DNA of 64,000 nt from Coniferiporia sulphurascens (GCA_002794785.1 NBBA01000011.1:434001-498000), one strand, 5' to 3'. Positions 11,122 through 21,868 are shown, numbered from the stretch's first letter. Translations and numbers: made by a program. Notes: a model not told the origin generated them from the sequence alone.

Positions 11122-12632
11122 CATCTCTTCTTGTCCTCTTACCACCACCATCTCACTTTTGCCCTGGGGTGTTCTTGGCAGTATGTCGCAGCAACCCGAC
11201 CTTGCGCTGGGGTCTCACCTTGGCCATCGTACGAGAGAGGGGATCCGACTTACCTCGGTGCGCCGGGGTCGTTTGTCAGTCACCGTAACGCGGCAGGAAA
11301 CGGGCACAGAGCTCGCTGGCTGGCTTGGCAACCCATCGAAAACGTTGCCTCTGGATTGAGGACTTGGTGAGGATGATTCTTTCTGGTGTCTGCACTGCCC
11401 TCTTGGGGTGGTGTGCTCATTGAGCTCGCATTGTATGTGGGCTCGGCGGGGGGAGACACAATGTTAACGTCCTCACAGGGGGGGGGGAAACCCCCTGCCT
11501 CGCAGCGAGCGACTCCAGTCGGGAAACCTCAGTTTGGGGCAACCCGGATCACGCCTTCGGGTGCTGAGCACTGCCCTCCTGGGTACCTCGGAGCCCGTGT
11601 TGTCCCTGGCATGACAAATCAAAAACTGCCCCCCTAAATTCCCGAAAGGGTCTCTGATGACGGCACCTAGTGCTAAAAGGAGATAAGGGGCTCATAACAC
11701 ATGGTGTGGCAGTAAGAACCACCCGATGCCGAAAGGCGACAGGGCACCATGGGCCTCTTGGGTGGGATGGACCCTCTTGAGGTGGTTAGTATCCCTTACT
11801 CCCTGGGACAGCTTTGCCACTGGGGTCGGGTATGCGAGACGGAGATCCTGGTACAATTGCAGATCCAGAAGCGGGGCCGGGGGTTGACTGGGCGCTTGTC
11901 CCATGACCTTGGTGCCTGAGTATTCCGGCTGTAATGGCTGTTTCTGAAGTGTGTGCCAGGGCACAGGAAAGGGCCTGCATGGAGTGTGCATTGGCATCCT
12001 GGCATGCTGAAGTGTAGTGTCTTGGGCCATAGCACTGTGGGAGAGTTCCCCCCAGTGGCTCCAGAGGACTAAATCCTCCGTTGGTTCATGTGGGGGTAAT
12101 TCCCACTATGGGCTTAAGTTGATTCCCAGAAGTGCAGCGGCACTCTCCAGGACCTCTATGGTTGGGGAAGGAATGTGTAGGGTAGGGGGGTCATTCCATA
12201 TGGGTGTAGTAGTGCCTATGGCGCCATGACCTGCACCTGGGGTGGCCTCCTGGCACGGCATGCCTTACCCTAGTGCATCACACATCCATATTTCGGAGAG
12301 GACAGCGGGAGCAGTGTATGCCGGCTGCATATCCTGAGGAAGGTGCATGCACTGTTTGAGTCCCGCAAGGGCACTCTTAATTCTGGCTTTTGGCTTGGTT
12401 TGGCTTTTCGTAGTCTCAATATGTATGCCTCCCTCTTTCCCCCCCATCTATCCCTAATAGGGCACGTAAGTTCACCAGGCCTCCTTCAGGAGGCACGCAC
12501 CCCACCCAGTTTCACTCGATGAGCAATGACAGGTGCCTCAGTAGTTAGGTAGTTTACAGGCGGCCCCTTCGGGGCCGCAGGTGTATTGCATAGCTCAGTA
12601 GGAATAATAAATATTTAAAAAAATATTTAAAA
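11122..12632 (+). mobile_element. NAL element with delta-type 3' end, copy 2
   Basis: A plus-strand NAL copy of about 1511 bp. It begins CATCTCTTCTTGTCC, then ACCACCACCATC. The non-coding core is collinear with the minus-strand copies at 7325 and 24680. It ends in CACTCTTAATTCTGG at ~12364-12380, where it joins the delta 3' UTR (CTTTTGGCTTGG...). It carries the delta hairpin (GGCCCC-TTCG-GGGCC, ~12562-12580) and an AATAATAAA-rich tail. The join to LINE sequence differs from the two alpha-tailed copies, but the core's 3' end is the same. I found no clear target duplication. Confidence 0.85.
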
Positions 12633-12840
12633 GTAAGTGACCACCCTAGGTCGGGTGGCAGGAGGGAGAACTGGTATGTAGCCGGGGATTGTCAGTATGT
12701 TGAATACTGGGTCCCCATCTGGGTTAGTGAGGGAGGGCTGTAGCCCGATTTGATACCACGGCGGCTCCTGGATCAGAATCAGGTGAGGGGGGGAGGGTTC
12801 ATCAGTAAGGACCGGGAGAAGGGAGTGAATTGCTGCAAGT

Positions 12841-14402
12841 TTTTTTAATTTTTTTAATTTTTAATTTATTATTCCTGCAGTATTACGTAATTACAAGCTG
12901 CCCCCCCAAAGGGGGGGCCCTAACTACCTAACAACAGAGGTGCCCATCAACGCACAACACATGAAACTGGGTGGAGACCCTGCTCCCCGAAGGGTGCCAA
13001 GGTGGGAAGGGCCCCTATTAAAACAAGAAGAGGAGAAGGAGAGAGGAATACATATCGCTACAACAGAACCAAGCGGATGAGGGCAGGTAATGGGGGTAAC
13101 TTAGAATTGGAAAGGGAGGGCAAGAGCACCGGCCAGGACATATGAGGGAGAGTCCGAAAGGCATTCACTGAGTAGAGGAAAAGGGAGGAAGCGCACCTGA
13201 AAGCTCCAAGAGAGCTGGGTCCGAGTCCTGGGGTTGGGGTCCAAGCATACGACTCATGTATCCCTTGAGGAGGTCCAAGTCCATATCTTTGTCAGTTGGG
13301 TGTCCCTCCAACTCCATCATGGCGAAAGCCAGGCAGATGGTGGCTGAGGTACGGTCTGAGATGCAGTTAAGGTGCCCTGTCAGCTTAAGCCAGCAGCACA
13401 AAACCTGGAGGCGGTTTTCATCGGCCCACTCAGTGTGGTGGGTCAGAAGTGGGTCTCGGGGAGGCCAGACCTTACGGATCCATGGTCAGAAAGTACGACA
13501 CCCGCCCAGAACATGGGCTGTGGATTGGGCTGGCCAGGGGGGGTGGTTGTGCCACTGGCAGTGTGAGATCAGGCCATGTCTGTGCCAGTAGGCTGAGTCG
13601 AAGCTCAGCCAGTAGCCCCTGTAGGGACCGGTGCAGCAGAGGACCTGGGCGACTGCCGAGAGCTCATGGTGGGGATGGTCGACCGACTGGGCAAGAAGTT
13701 TCCATGGTCGGCAAGAGGGGATGCCGTTGACAGCCAAGTACTTGTCGGCTGTCGAGGCCAGGGGGCAGGCGAGAGAAAGGGACCACCGTTCCATTAGGGT
13801 TTTGACAGCGGCCTCCTTCAGGGTGGAGGTAGAGGGGGCAAGGGAGGACAAGGGGAGATTTGTTGCGAACTTGGCCTCTTGGTCAGCCCATTCATTCCCT
13901 GGGATGTTGGAGTGACCTGGGCACCAGATGAAATGGATGGAGAGTTCTGGATATGAGTCCAAGAGAGTCCGGACCCCAGCCTTCCATTGATGAAGGAGGT
14001 GGGCGCCTGGGGCTGGCGCCCATGTGCAGATAAGGTGGAGTGCCATCAGCGAATCCAACAGAAAGAAGATGTCGGATGCGACAGGCAGTAGCTCCCAGAG
14101 GTGGTGTGCCGCCCACGTGGGCACAGAGGTGAGGGAGAAAATTTCTGCATCCGTTGCAGTGGCACATGTAGGGGAGGCGAGTCGGCGAGATTTTAGGCAG
14201 GTGAGGCCTGTCATGGCGCAGACAGCGGAACCAGACTTTGTCCCCATGTGGGAGCCATCAGTGAAGACCTGGAGGTGGGGGAGGGTGCTCAGGGAGCATG
14301 CGGCTTCCACAAATTCCTCACGGGTGTCTTTGCTGACCAGAGTGATAGGAGAGGCAAACGATACTCAACCATTCATAAATGCCAGAGGATCTGTCCACAG
14401 GG
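12841..14402 (-). mobile_element. LINE-alpha, 5'-truncated fragment
   Basis: A 1562-bp minus-strand insertion holding the alpha 3' UTR (C-rich hairpin with UUUG loop near 12899) and the RNase H to C-terminal part of ORF2. The target duplication is 14 bp, GAATTGCTGCAAGT (12827-12840) versus GAATCGCCGCAAGT (14403-14416). Both differences are TG versus CG. The T-rich stretch at 12841-12872 is its tail. Confidence 0.92.
13165..14402 (-). pseudogene. LINE-alpha ORF2 C-terminal part (RNase H)
   Basis: RNase H motifs are present in order: VFTDGSHMGTKSG (~14250), TDAEIFSL, LLDSLMAL and WCPGHSNIPGNEWAD (~13890). The Cys/His tail motif and the conserved C-terminus (LDLLKGYMSRMLG) follow, with a stop at 13165. 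The frame is single apart from one TGA at ~13484, where other copies have CGA in RPWIRKVW. The piece lacks EN and RT because of 5' truncation. Confidence 0.9.
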
Positions 14403-14456
14403 GAATCGCCGCAAGTGAGCAGGCAGCGTTCCACTGGAGTACACAGATTTGTGCAC

Positions 14457-16484
14457 TCATTGGTCCTCCTCCATGAAGGCATCAGTGTCCTCTTCCCCCT
14501 GGAGGGCGGAGTCGATGGCGTGGAAGCGCTTCTTCTTCGGGCAGGTGGGAAGGGTAGCGGGGTGGTCGCCCTGGCAGTTAGCACAGTGGCGTGGGTGGGG
14601 GCAGGTGTCTCCTTCAACTGTGTCATTAGCACAGTAGGTGCATGACTTATGATGATTGGCCATCAGGTGCTGTCCAGCACATTCAGCGCAATGAGCCTGG
14701 GCTTGGCAGCCCTTCTTTCTGTGGCCAAGTCCTTGGCAGCATTCACACTGGGTGAGGCCGGGCCGGACCGGTGGGACCGAAAGGCGGAGGGAGGATCCAA
14801 ACAGGTAAACTCGGTTCCTCTTGAGGAGGCAAGCATGGGTTTGACTGTCTGGGTCGACAAAGGTGAATGATACTGGGCAAGTCTTCAGTAGTGGGAGCTT
14901 CTCCGGTATTGTTGCAAAGTGTGGTGCTACCACGAAGTCGAGGTGGTGGAGGGACAGGTTTTGTCGGACTTCTTCAAGGAGTGCCGCTTCAGTGATTGGG
15001 TGGGGGTTCTGTCCGAAGAAGACATCCATACAGGGCACCATGGAGATGCGTAACATCGATTGGGGGCAAACTCTGGAGGGGGTTAGCTGGAAGCGGTCCA
15101 AAATGGGTCGGTCCGCCAGTTGGGAGAGGCAGCGGTCACGCATGTATTTTGTGAACGCATCCACATGGCGATCTATGATTCCCGATGTGGTGGGGGTGGA
15201 GGAGGCTGGCCTTTCTGCAAAGGTGGTCACCAGGTTACCCTTTGTGTTGAACTTAGAGGATAACACAGTGACCGCGTCAGCAGTAGGCAGGGCCTGGAAG
15301 AAACCCCGGGCCATTTCAGTGAGGGAGGTGCCTGACTTACGCATAGCAGCAGGTGCAACAAGGTCCTGCAGTGTTAGAACCAAGGTGGGTTCCTTGGCAT
15401 ACATTTTGGGTGGGGGTGGTGGTTGCCTGACTTTCTTCGCTTTCTTTGCTGGGGCCGTCTGGGCTGCAGGGGGTTGGGGGAGGTTAGCTGCAATCGCCGC
15501 TAACTGGGCATACGTCATAGGGGCTCCTGTTGGCACAACTTTCGCTGTGGCCTCGAGCTGAGCCTGGGTGATGGTTGTGGCGGCTGGTGCCATGGTGGTG
15601 GGAGCAGGGCTGGTTCCTCCCACGTTGGTGGGAGTCTGCTGCTGGGCCTGTTGGGGCCGTGGGGCAGGGCAAGAGGCCAAGGAGGAGACCTGGTGGGTGA
15701 GGTTTCCGACATTAACTAAGAGGCATTTGACGACGTCTGCCAGTGCTGTGATCTGTGAGTCGGGAGGGGTAGGTTGGACCTGAGCCTGCGGTCTGTTCCT
15801 AGTATTGAAGACAAACGGGGCTTTGAAGGCTGAGGAGAAGGGTGCGCCAAGGGAAATTCACGCCCCCATCATGGACTGGGCATAGACCTGTTCTGCCAAG
15901 CAGGTGGCTATGTGGTCGGGATCATCCTGTTCTTGCATCCGGTAGGCTGTCGACAGGGCTTCGTGGCTGAGGGCTGTCAACCTTCCTAGGAACGAAGCCG
16001 TCGCTTGCATGACCGAGGTGGAATTGGCGGCCTCTTCAATTTCGGCCTTGAGGGTTTCAAGGGCTCTCTCAACATTTGGTGCGAAGTCTGTCAGAGCTCT
16101 GATGAACTCTGAGGTGACTGGCCGACTGTGAGGGGTCTCAGGGGAGAGGACATTGGCGTTGCATTTGCCTGTCGATGGGGGGGGTGTATGCGGGTTGTCC
16201 TGCATCTGGTCGTCCTGCTCCTGCCCCGGTGTGTCCTGGGCTCGGGCAATGGCAAGGGCGGTTTGTGTTCCCCTTTGCGGCCATTCATTGAGGTCACCGA
16301 GGGGGGTGACTCCCGTGAGGTTGTCATAGTCGGGGGCGGTTAGTCATGCTGGTGGGGACAGCGAGCAGCTGCGGGGGGCGGTGGGCGATTGGCAGCGACC
16401 AGGGTTGGTTGCTCCAGTCGTGGTAGAGCTAGAGGTAGTGAGGCCTGTGGGTCGTAGGGGACAACCACCAAATTGATCTGCCAT
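14457..16484 (-). pseudogene. LINE-delta ORF1, full length, two stops
   Basis: A frame of 676 codons from ATG at 16484 to TGA at 14457, with no net frameshift. The N-terminal third is Pro/Ser/Thr-rich. The middle carries PAKKAKKVRQPPPPPKMYAK and LTEMARGFFQALPTADAVTV. A conserved gag block follows (LRISMVPCMDVFFGQNPH). The C-terminus has Cys/His knuckles, CECCQGLGHRKKGC, CAECAGQHLMANH and CANCQGDHPATLPTC. Two in-frame TGA codons lie near 16345 and 15857. The first is CGA in the 9473-10727 copy (PARLTAP), a direct CpG to TpG change. Confidence 0.92.
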
Positions 16485-16544
16485 GGGGGAGTTTGAGCTG
16501 CCTGCACTAGGGAGATGGTGGTGGTAAGAAGTCAAGAAGGGATG

Positions 16545-17839
16545 CCTTGGACACCATGGAATAGAATTCAAGTGTTGGACATAATCCAGTTCCAACCTCA
16601 TCAAAGTACTCGACCTCCAGAATCGATGAAGACGACCCATAAAGCTCGAACACTTTGAAAGCGGACTCAAGTATATGCTTTCTTGATATCCGAACCTTTT
16701 GCCTCTGCAAGCGCCTGAGGAAACCAAATGTGTCGTCTCTCCAAGACATCTCCTGGGCACGATTTTGGCTATGCCATTTTAAAATAAGGTGCACATATCT
16801 GAAGGATCCCACCATTTCCCTCTGACTCTTGACTGCCCTTCGGATTCCACATCAGTCTCTTCTATGGCACTTGCAGCTGCTCCATTCCTCTTCTAAGGGA
16901 CACTTCCTTCCTGATCTCGCTTTTGGCTTGGTTCGGCTTTTCGTAGTCTTGATATGTATGCCTCCCTCTTTCCCCCCCATCTATCCCTAATAGGGCACGT
17001 AAGTTCACCAGGCCTCCTTTGGGAGGCATGCGCCCCACCCAGTTTCACTCGATGAGCGATGACGGGCGCCTCAGTAGTTAGGTAGTTTACAGGCAGCCCC
17101 TTTGGGGCCGCAGGTGTATTGTGTAGCTCAGTAGGAATAATAAATTTAAAAATAAAAAAAAATAAAAAATATCTGAAGGATGTTGACTGTAGGAATGAGA
17201 AGTGTGTAGAGAATGGGAATGAGAAAGGAAATGAAGTGGGAGATCCATGGCCCACTCCAGAAGGCAGGAGCTGAAAACAAAATGAGAACATGTAGCAACC
17301 TCAAATTATGCACCTAGCTACAATCATCGGCTCTTCTAGCTGACAAGTCAACTTAGTGGTCAATTTATTATTAAAAAAAGCTGTCTCAGGAAGTGGCCGG
17401 GCACTCGAAAAGCTATTGTCATTATTGTCTGTGTTCAGTCTGTGTAGGATGCACAAAAGCTTAAGAATTTTCGAGTATGATGCCTCATCATGAAGGGAGG
17501 CTAGCAAAAAGATAGGTGATCTTGCCCACAATGGGGAATCAACTGCGGCTTATGAGGGTTAAGTCGAATGTAAATCAGGCCGAAGGGCACACCAGACTTA
17601 CTTTCGGTAACCTGTCAAGGGCCGGTTACTTTCTTGTATTTCACGGTATACACTCCGAGTCCTCGCCAGATCATATTTGACAGGACAGTGCCCCCTGGAG
17701 ACTTGTGAGCCTCATGTTGGTGTACTGCCCCATAGATAGTCAGTCATATCCAAAGGGAGAATATGACCATCCATGTTGAATTCCAGATGCCAATCACTGC
17801 CTTTGTTCTTGAGTGCAGCTGCATAAGAAGGCTTCCAAT
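16545..17839 (-). pseudogene. ufd4: UFD4/TRIP12-type HECT E3 ubiquitin ligase, decayed and interrupted
   Basis: This is the only recognisable host gene. Minus-strand exons, in order, are 17839-17602 (KPSYAAALKNKGSDWHLEF, NMDGHILPLDMT, then YGAVHQHEAHKSPGG, VYTVKYKKVTGP), 17542-17314 (SKILKLLCILHRLN, NNKLTTKLTCQLEEPMIVA) and 17270-16545 (FPFSFPFSTH, SFLQSTSF, RLQRQKVRISRKHILESA, LEVEYFDEVGTGL, PTLEFYSMVSK). Introns fit GT-AG: 17601-17543 (GTAAGT...GCAG) and 17313-17271 (GTGCAT...TTTTCAG). The segment is the pre-HECT and HECT N-lobe region. The catalytic-Cys C-lobe is absent because LINE-delta breaks the gene at 16544. Decay signs are a 4-bp GACT duplication near 17738-17747, a TGA at 17615-17617, a 1-nt deletion near 17230, FGY changed to FRY and GLGPT changed to GLCPT. 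Family assignment is from remembered conservation and is strong. Confidence 0.88.
16808..17168 (+). mobile_element. LINE-delta, 361-bp 3' end insertion in the UFD4 exon
   Basis: This copy contains only the last codons of ORF2, the delta 3' UTR, the hairpin (CAGCCCC-TTTG-GGGCCGC, ~17093-17112) and an A-rich tail. It has a perfect 13-bp target duplication, ATATCTGAAGGAT (16795-16807 and 17169-17181), in single-copy host sequence. The insertion splits the HECT exon, and removing it restores the UFD4 reading across STSFRYVHLILKW. Confidence 0.96.
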
Positions 17840-18989
17840 CTGATGAGCAAAGCCAGGGATTGAGGGGCTTGTCCTATATAATAATCTTGCTCACCCTTTT
17901 CTTCCATAAGAATGTTACTAATAATTTTATTAATCACATTTTTGTGATTGCCAAGGCAAAATCGCTTTTTAAAGTAAATTTTCCCTGTGAATCTCATTTT
18001 TGGCAGGGTCTTGCATGACATGTCACTTTGGTAATTTGGGGAATGGTCAACTCCCAGAAAATATCCCAAAAGTAAAATGTCTATGTGAGGTAAGTCCCTG
18101 GCAAAGCAAGGGATTGAGGGCTTGTAGAGGTGATAAACAAGCTGGGCAGGTTTATGCAATATGTGAGAAATATTTCCTTATATATCTCTGTTTGTGGATA
18201 TTTGCCTGTCATGTGACATACTTCTATAAATTTGACTCAGGGTCTTCTGCTTCTTTTCCTTTTACCACCATCATCCCATTTGCAAATATTCCACATTTGG
18301 GATTTTGGTCATCCTAGATCATAAAAATTATGTCTTGGGAAGTGGAGAAGGAGACTGATAGATTATCCTACTTTCTCTTCTCCATGTTCACTCCCACATA
18401 TTATGCCTGCAATGCATCATCTCTTAACTTCAGATTTCTGCATCATTACTTCTTCCTCCCACAAGGACCCAATGCTTATCATGCTTGTTGGTTTGCATGT
18501 CCTTGGGAGTACATCATTCATGCCATATCTGGCCTGTCCCCCATTTGACTTTGGCATTGCTTTCTCAAATAGTATTGCCATTGTCACCAGTGCATATCAC
18601 ATTTTTCAAACATTCTATGATGTAATTCTTTCCATTTATTTTGACTGACTTATAGATTCATCCACCATCCCAGTTGAACATCTTGGAGGTCTACTCATAA
18701 AGGTGAGTAATATGTTTCACAGATCTGTTGAACATCTCTTTATAGCTGATTTATTTATGCTTTCACTAACAGGACTCCTGTTACCATGCTCATAGAGTGT
18801 TTCTTTTTTCTAATTGCTTAGAATATTTTGGCCCCACTGACCACTGATTTGCCAGTTTTTATGCTTCTCTTCAGTCATACTTACATACACCTGACTTGAA
18901 GAGTAAGATGTCTATATATCATAGCCAAATAGAACATATTTTCTCTGAAAGGACTAGACAAAGAATGTGATCAACCAAATGACCAGGGA
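17840..18989. other. AT-rich host DNA without a recognisable gene
   Basis: This stretch is probably upstream UFD4 sequence (introns or decayed exons), since the exon at 17602-17839 begins with a plausible acceptor (CTCATCAG). I cannot read conserved coding sequence in it. It contains an imperfect 25-26 bp direct repeat (17847-17872 and 18101-18125). Base composition is clearly more AT-rich than the LINE DNA around it. The short plus-strand reading frames at 18000-18648 look like chance. Confidence 0.6.
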
Positions 18990-19300
18990 GATTATCAGTC
19001 AGAAATAGTCAAATATAGTCAGAAATAGCCAGAAAATAGTAGTAGATAGTCATAAATAGTGAGAAAATAGTTGAAAGTAGACACAATATAGTGAAAAATA
19101 GTGAAAAATAGTTGGAAAATAGTACAAAATAGTAGAGAAAGGGGGCTATATAGCAATATATAGTGCTATATAGTAAGGGGGACTACTATATAGTACTATA
19201 TAGTACTATATATGACCAAGAAGGGCTGGATTAACCTATTTTACCTATGGGCCATATTTTAATTATATAGTGTTATATAGTACTATATAGCATTTTGGGT
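18990..19300. repeat. ATAGT repeat tract with about 10-bp phasing, then TATA palindromes
   Basis: From about 18998 to 19135 the motif (G/A)AAAATAGT recurs every 10-11 bp about 13 times (AGAAATAGTC, AAATATAGTC, AGAAATAGCC, AGAAAATAGT and so on). From about 19145 to 19295 it changes to palindromic units such as CTATATAGTACTATATAG. The spacing equals one DNA helical turn, so the A-runs are in phase. The tract lies between host DNA and a LINE fragment. Confidence 0.85.
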
Positions 19301-19308
19301 TTTTTCTG

Positions 19309-19817
19309 ATGTCGGACCATGTGGGGTGGCAACAGTTGAAGTTGCCTGCCACAAGGAGGGTGGTGGCTAGTGCCGAGGGAAGCGAGAAGAGGAATAACTC
19401 ACCTGGGTACTGTGGGGGGGCCCCAGCTCGGTCTGGGGGTAACATGCTGTAGTAGTTACACACCTGGACTGTGAGGGAGGATCGGATTTCCACAGTGAGG
19501 ATGTCAGTGCCATAAGAGGCAGTTCTGAGGACTGACCATGAGGTTGGGGGGAGGGAGCGTGCCACATAGGTGACTACCCAGGGGTGGGAATTGAGGGGTA
19601 GGACCGGTGTGTAGCCCGGGATATTGGGGACATTGAACACTGGTGTACCAGTGAGGTCGGTGAGGGATGGTTGCAGGCCGATTTGATACCAGGGTGGTTC
19701 CTGAATAAGAATTAGGTGCGGTGGGGAAGGAGCATCAGTAAGGAGCGGAATCAGGGAATTAATCGCTGCAAGTGAGTGGGCAGTGTTCCACTGCATGATG
19801 GAGATGTCTCCAATCAT
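19309..19817 (-). pseudogene. LINE-epsilon ORF2 N-terminus (EN)
   Basis: The reading frame runs from MIGDISIMQWNTAHSLAAI at 19817 to AGNFNCCHPTWSDI, covering the first ~170 EN residues. The QEPPW Glu is present. The usual GDFN motif reads GNFN, so the catalytic Asp is lost (GAC to AAC after C, a CpG-type change). The rest of ORF2 is missing. Confidence 0.85.
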
Positions 19818-20270
19818 GACTCCTCCATCTGTTCGAAGGTGGGCTCGTCCCCAATGGCCTCCAGGATTTGGCGGTATCGCTTCTTCTTGGGGCAGGACGG
19901 GAGGGTGGTGGGGTGGTCACCTTTGCAGTTGGTGCAGTGGCGAGGGTGGGGGCATGGGTCGGCTTCAGCCATGGCGTCAGTGGCGCAGTGGGCGCAGTTC
20001 TTGCAGTGGTTGTGGGTGAGGTGATTACCCCCACAGTCCGCACAGCAGGCTTGAGCACGGCACCCCTTGGTCCCATTTCCGAGGCCTTGGCAGCGCTCAC
20101 ATTGGGTGAGGCTGGGGTGAACAGGAGGGACGGAGAGGTGGAGGGAGGATCCGAAGAGCCAGACCCATGGGCGCTTGACGAGGCGCTCATGGATAGACCT
20201 GTCGGGATCAACGAAGGAGAAGGCAACTGGGCACTTACTCAGGGAGGGTAGGTGTTCAGGGGTTGCAGCC
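19814..20270 (-). pseudogene. LINE-epsilon ORF1 C-terminal part (zinc knuckles)
   Basis: About 150 codons with three intact Cys/His knuckles: CERCQGLGNGTKGC (Asn at the His position), CADCGGNHLTHNHCKNC and CTNCKGDHPTTLPSC. The TGA overlaps the ORF2 ATG (ATGA at 19814-19817). Upstream it continues into non-coding NAL sequence after one extra G, so the join lies inside the FAA codons. Confidence 0.85.
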
Positions 20271-21868
20271 AAAATTAAGAGCGCCTTTTCAGGGCTCAAC
20301 ATATGTGTGCACCTTCCTCGGGATATGGGGCGACCAAACCCCTCCCGCTGTCCTTCACGCCACACAGGCCTAAAGGTAGGATTAGAGCTACCTGATGCAC
20401 CAAGGGTGCAGTGTGAGGGTCGTGGCGCCATAGGCACTACCCCACCACCCCCAGCCACCTGGACTCATGCCTCCCCATACCCACTTGGTGATGTGAAGTG
20501 CCGCTTCATTTAAGGGAATCAACCCACCCTTTTCCTCTGATTTGTGACTGCCATTAGGACTCCTACTCGTATGTCCCGGCCGGTGCTCTCACCCTCCCTT
20601 TCTCCATTCTAAGCTACTTCCCTTGCCTGTATTTGTCTGGTTGGTATCATTGTAGTGATATGTATTCCTCCCTCTTCTTTTGCCTTGTACTAATAGGGGC
20701 CCTCCACACTTCGGCACCCCTTGGGGAGCAGGGGCCCCACCCAGTTTTGTGCATTGCGCAATGACAGGTGCCTCTGTTGTTATGTAGTTAGGGCCCCCCC
20801 TTCGGGGGGGCAGCTTGTAATTATGTAATACTGCAGGAATAATAAAATAAAATAAAATAAAATAAAAAAGTTTAAGGGAATCAACTTAAGCCTGCAGTGG
20901 GAATTACCCCCATGCGAACCGATGGAGGATTTAGTCCTCTGGAGCCACTGCAGGCAACTCTCCCACAGCACTACGGCCCGAGACACATCACTTCAGTGCA
21001 CTGATGATCCAATGCACACTCCATGATGGCCCTTTCCTGTGCCCTGGCACACACTTCAGAAACAGCCATTACAGCCGGAATACTCAGGTACCAAGGTCAT
21101 GGGACAAGTGCCCAGTCAACCCCCAGCCCCCGCTTCTGGATCCGTGATTGTACCAGGATCTCCATCTCGCATACCCAACCCCAGTGGCAAAGCTGTCCCA
21201 GGGAGTAGGGGATACTAACCACCTCAAGGGGGTCCAACCCACCCAAGAGGCCCATGGTGCCCTGTTGCCTTTCGGTGTCAGGTGGTTCTTACCACCACGC
21301 CATGTGTTATGAGCCCCCTATCTCCTTTTAGCACGAAATGCCGTCATCAGAGACCCTTTCAGGAATTTGGGGGGGCAGTTTTTGATTTGTCATGCCAGGG
21401 ACAATGCGGGCCCCAAGGTACCCAGAGGGGCATTGCTCAGCACCCGAAGGCGCGATCCGAGTTGCCCTGAACTGAGATCACCCGACCGAAGTCGCCCACT
21501 GTGAGGCAGGGGTTTCCCCCCCCCCCTGTGAGGATGTCAACATCGTGTCCCCCCCCGCTGAGCCCACATACAATGCAGGCCCAACGAGCACGCCACCCCG
21601 AGAGGACAGTGCAGGCGCCAGAAGGATGCAAGCTCACTGAGAATCCAACCAGTAGCAACGTTTTCGACGGGTGCCCGCAAGCTCTGCACCCATTCCCCGC
21701 TGCGTTATGGTGACCGATGACCAACCCTGGCGCACCAGGGTGAGTCAGAACCTTCTCTCGTATGATGCCCAGTCCCGGAGAGTCCAGACAAGGTCAGGTA
21801 GCTGCAACTTCCCCCCAGCCAACCCCAGTCACAAAACCAAGATGGTGGTGGTAAGAGGACAAGAAGGA
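20271..21868 (-). mobile_element. NAL core, copy 3, split by a LINE 3' end
   Basis: The NAL core lies in minus orientation, with its 5' signature at ~21840-21868 (plus strand GATGGTGGTGGTAAGAGGAC, then AAGAAGGATG). The core's 3' end CTCTTAATTTTGG (at 20271-20280) abuts LINE-epsilon ORF1 rather than a 3' UTR. It is interrupted at 20524-20870. It contains the conserved G-tract hairpin region (GGACACGATGTTGACATCC, ~21523-21553). Right flank: gamma RNase H sequence. Confidence 0.82.
20524..20870 (+). mobile_element. LINE (alpha/beta type), 347-bp 3' end insertion
   Basis: A severely 5'-truncated copy: the last ORF2 codons, the 3' UTR, the hairpin (CCCCCCTTCGGGGGG near 20790-20810, UUCG loop) and a tail of AATAA-type pentamers. 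It has a perfect 15-bp target duplication, TTTAAGGGAATCAAC (20509-20523 and 20871-20885), within the NAL core. Confidence 0.96.

Larger units (their letters stand above)
12633..14460 (-). pseudogene. LINE-delta ORF2 N-terminus (EN), interrupted
   Basis: ORF2 starts at 14460 with MSAQICVLQWNAACSLAAI. Its ATG overlaps the ORF1 TGA (ATGA, 14457-14460). The frame is broken by the alpha insertion and continues from 12840 down to 12633, with PVLTDEPSPPHLILIQEPPW and YQIGLQPSLTNPDG. Only about the first 110 residues of EN, including the QEPPW Glu, remain. Confidence 0.85.
12633..16544 (-). mobile_element. LINE-delta, 5' part (ORF1 plus start of ORF2), split
   Basis: A minus-strand LINE whose 5' signature ends at ~16544 (plus strand GATGGTGGTGGTAAGAAG, then TCAAGAAGGGATG). 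It lies directly against the UFD4 coding exon, so this insertion broke the host gene. It holds a full-length ORF1 and the start of ORF2. It is split by an alpha fragment (12841-14402) and ends inside EN at 12633 against the tail of the NAL element. The 3' half is not adjacent in the window. Confidence 0.88.
19305..20270 (-). mobile_element. LINE-epsilon fragment (ORF1 end and EN) fused to NAL
   Basis: A minus-strand LINE fragment running from ORF1 at FAATPEHLPSL (20270) through the ORF1 stop and the ORF2 start to mid-EN (WSDI, ~19309). A short run of six A on the sense strand then meets the TATA tract. On its 5' side it is joined directly to the NAL core in the same sense. ORF1 ends EESTGA-type and ORF2 starts MIGDISIMQWN, distinguishing it from the other subfamilies. 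Confidence 0.8.

Noticed and set aside
11640..11680. CTGATGA next to a GCAC/GTGC stem in NAL, resembling a hammerhead ribozyme core
   Set aside because: The required GAAA and third helix are not in the right order or spacing, and the divergent copies do not preserve the stem.
18000..18648. Plus-strand reading frames of 72-105 codons in the AT-rich host stretch
   Set aside because: No recognisable motif, no codon pattern, and they overlap sequence that is probably intronic or decayed UFD4 on the other strand.
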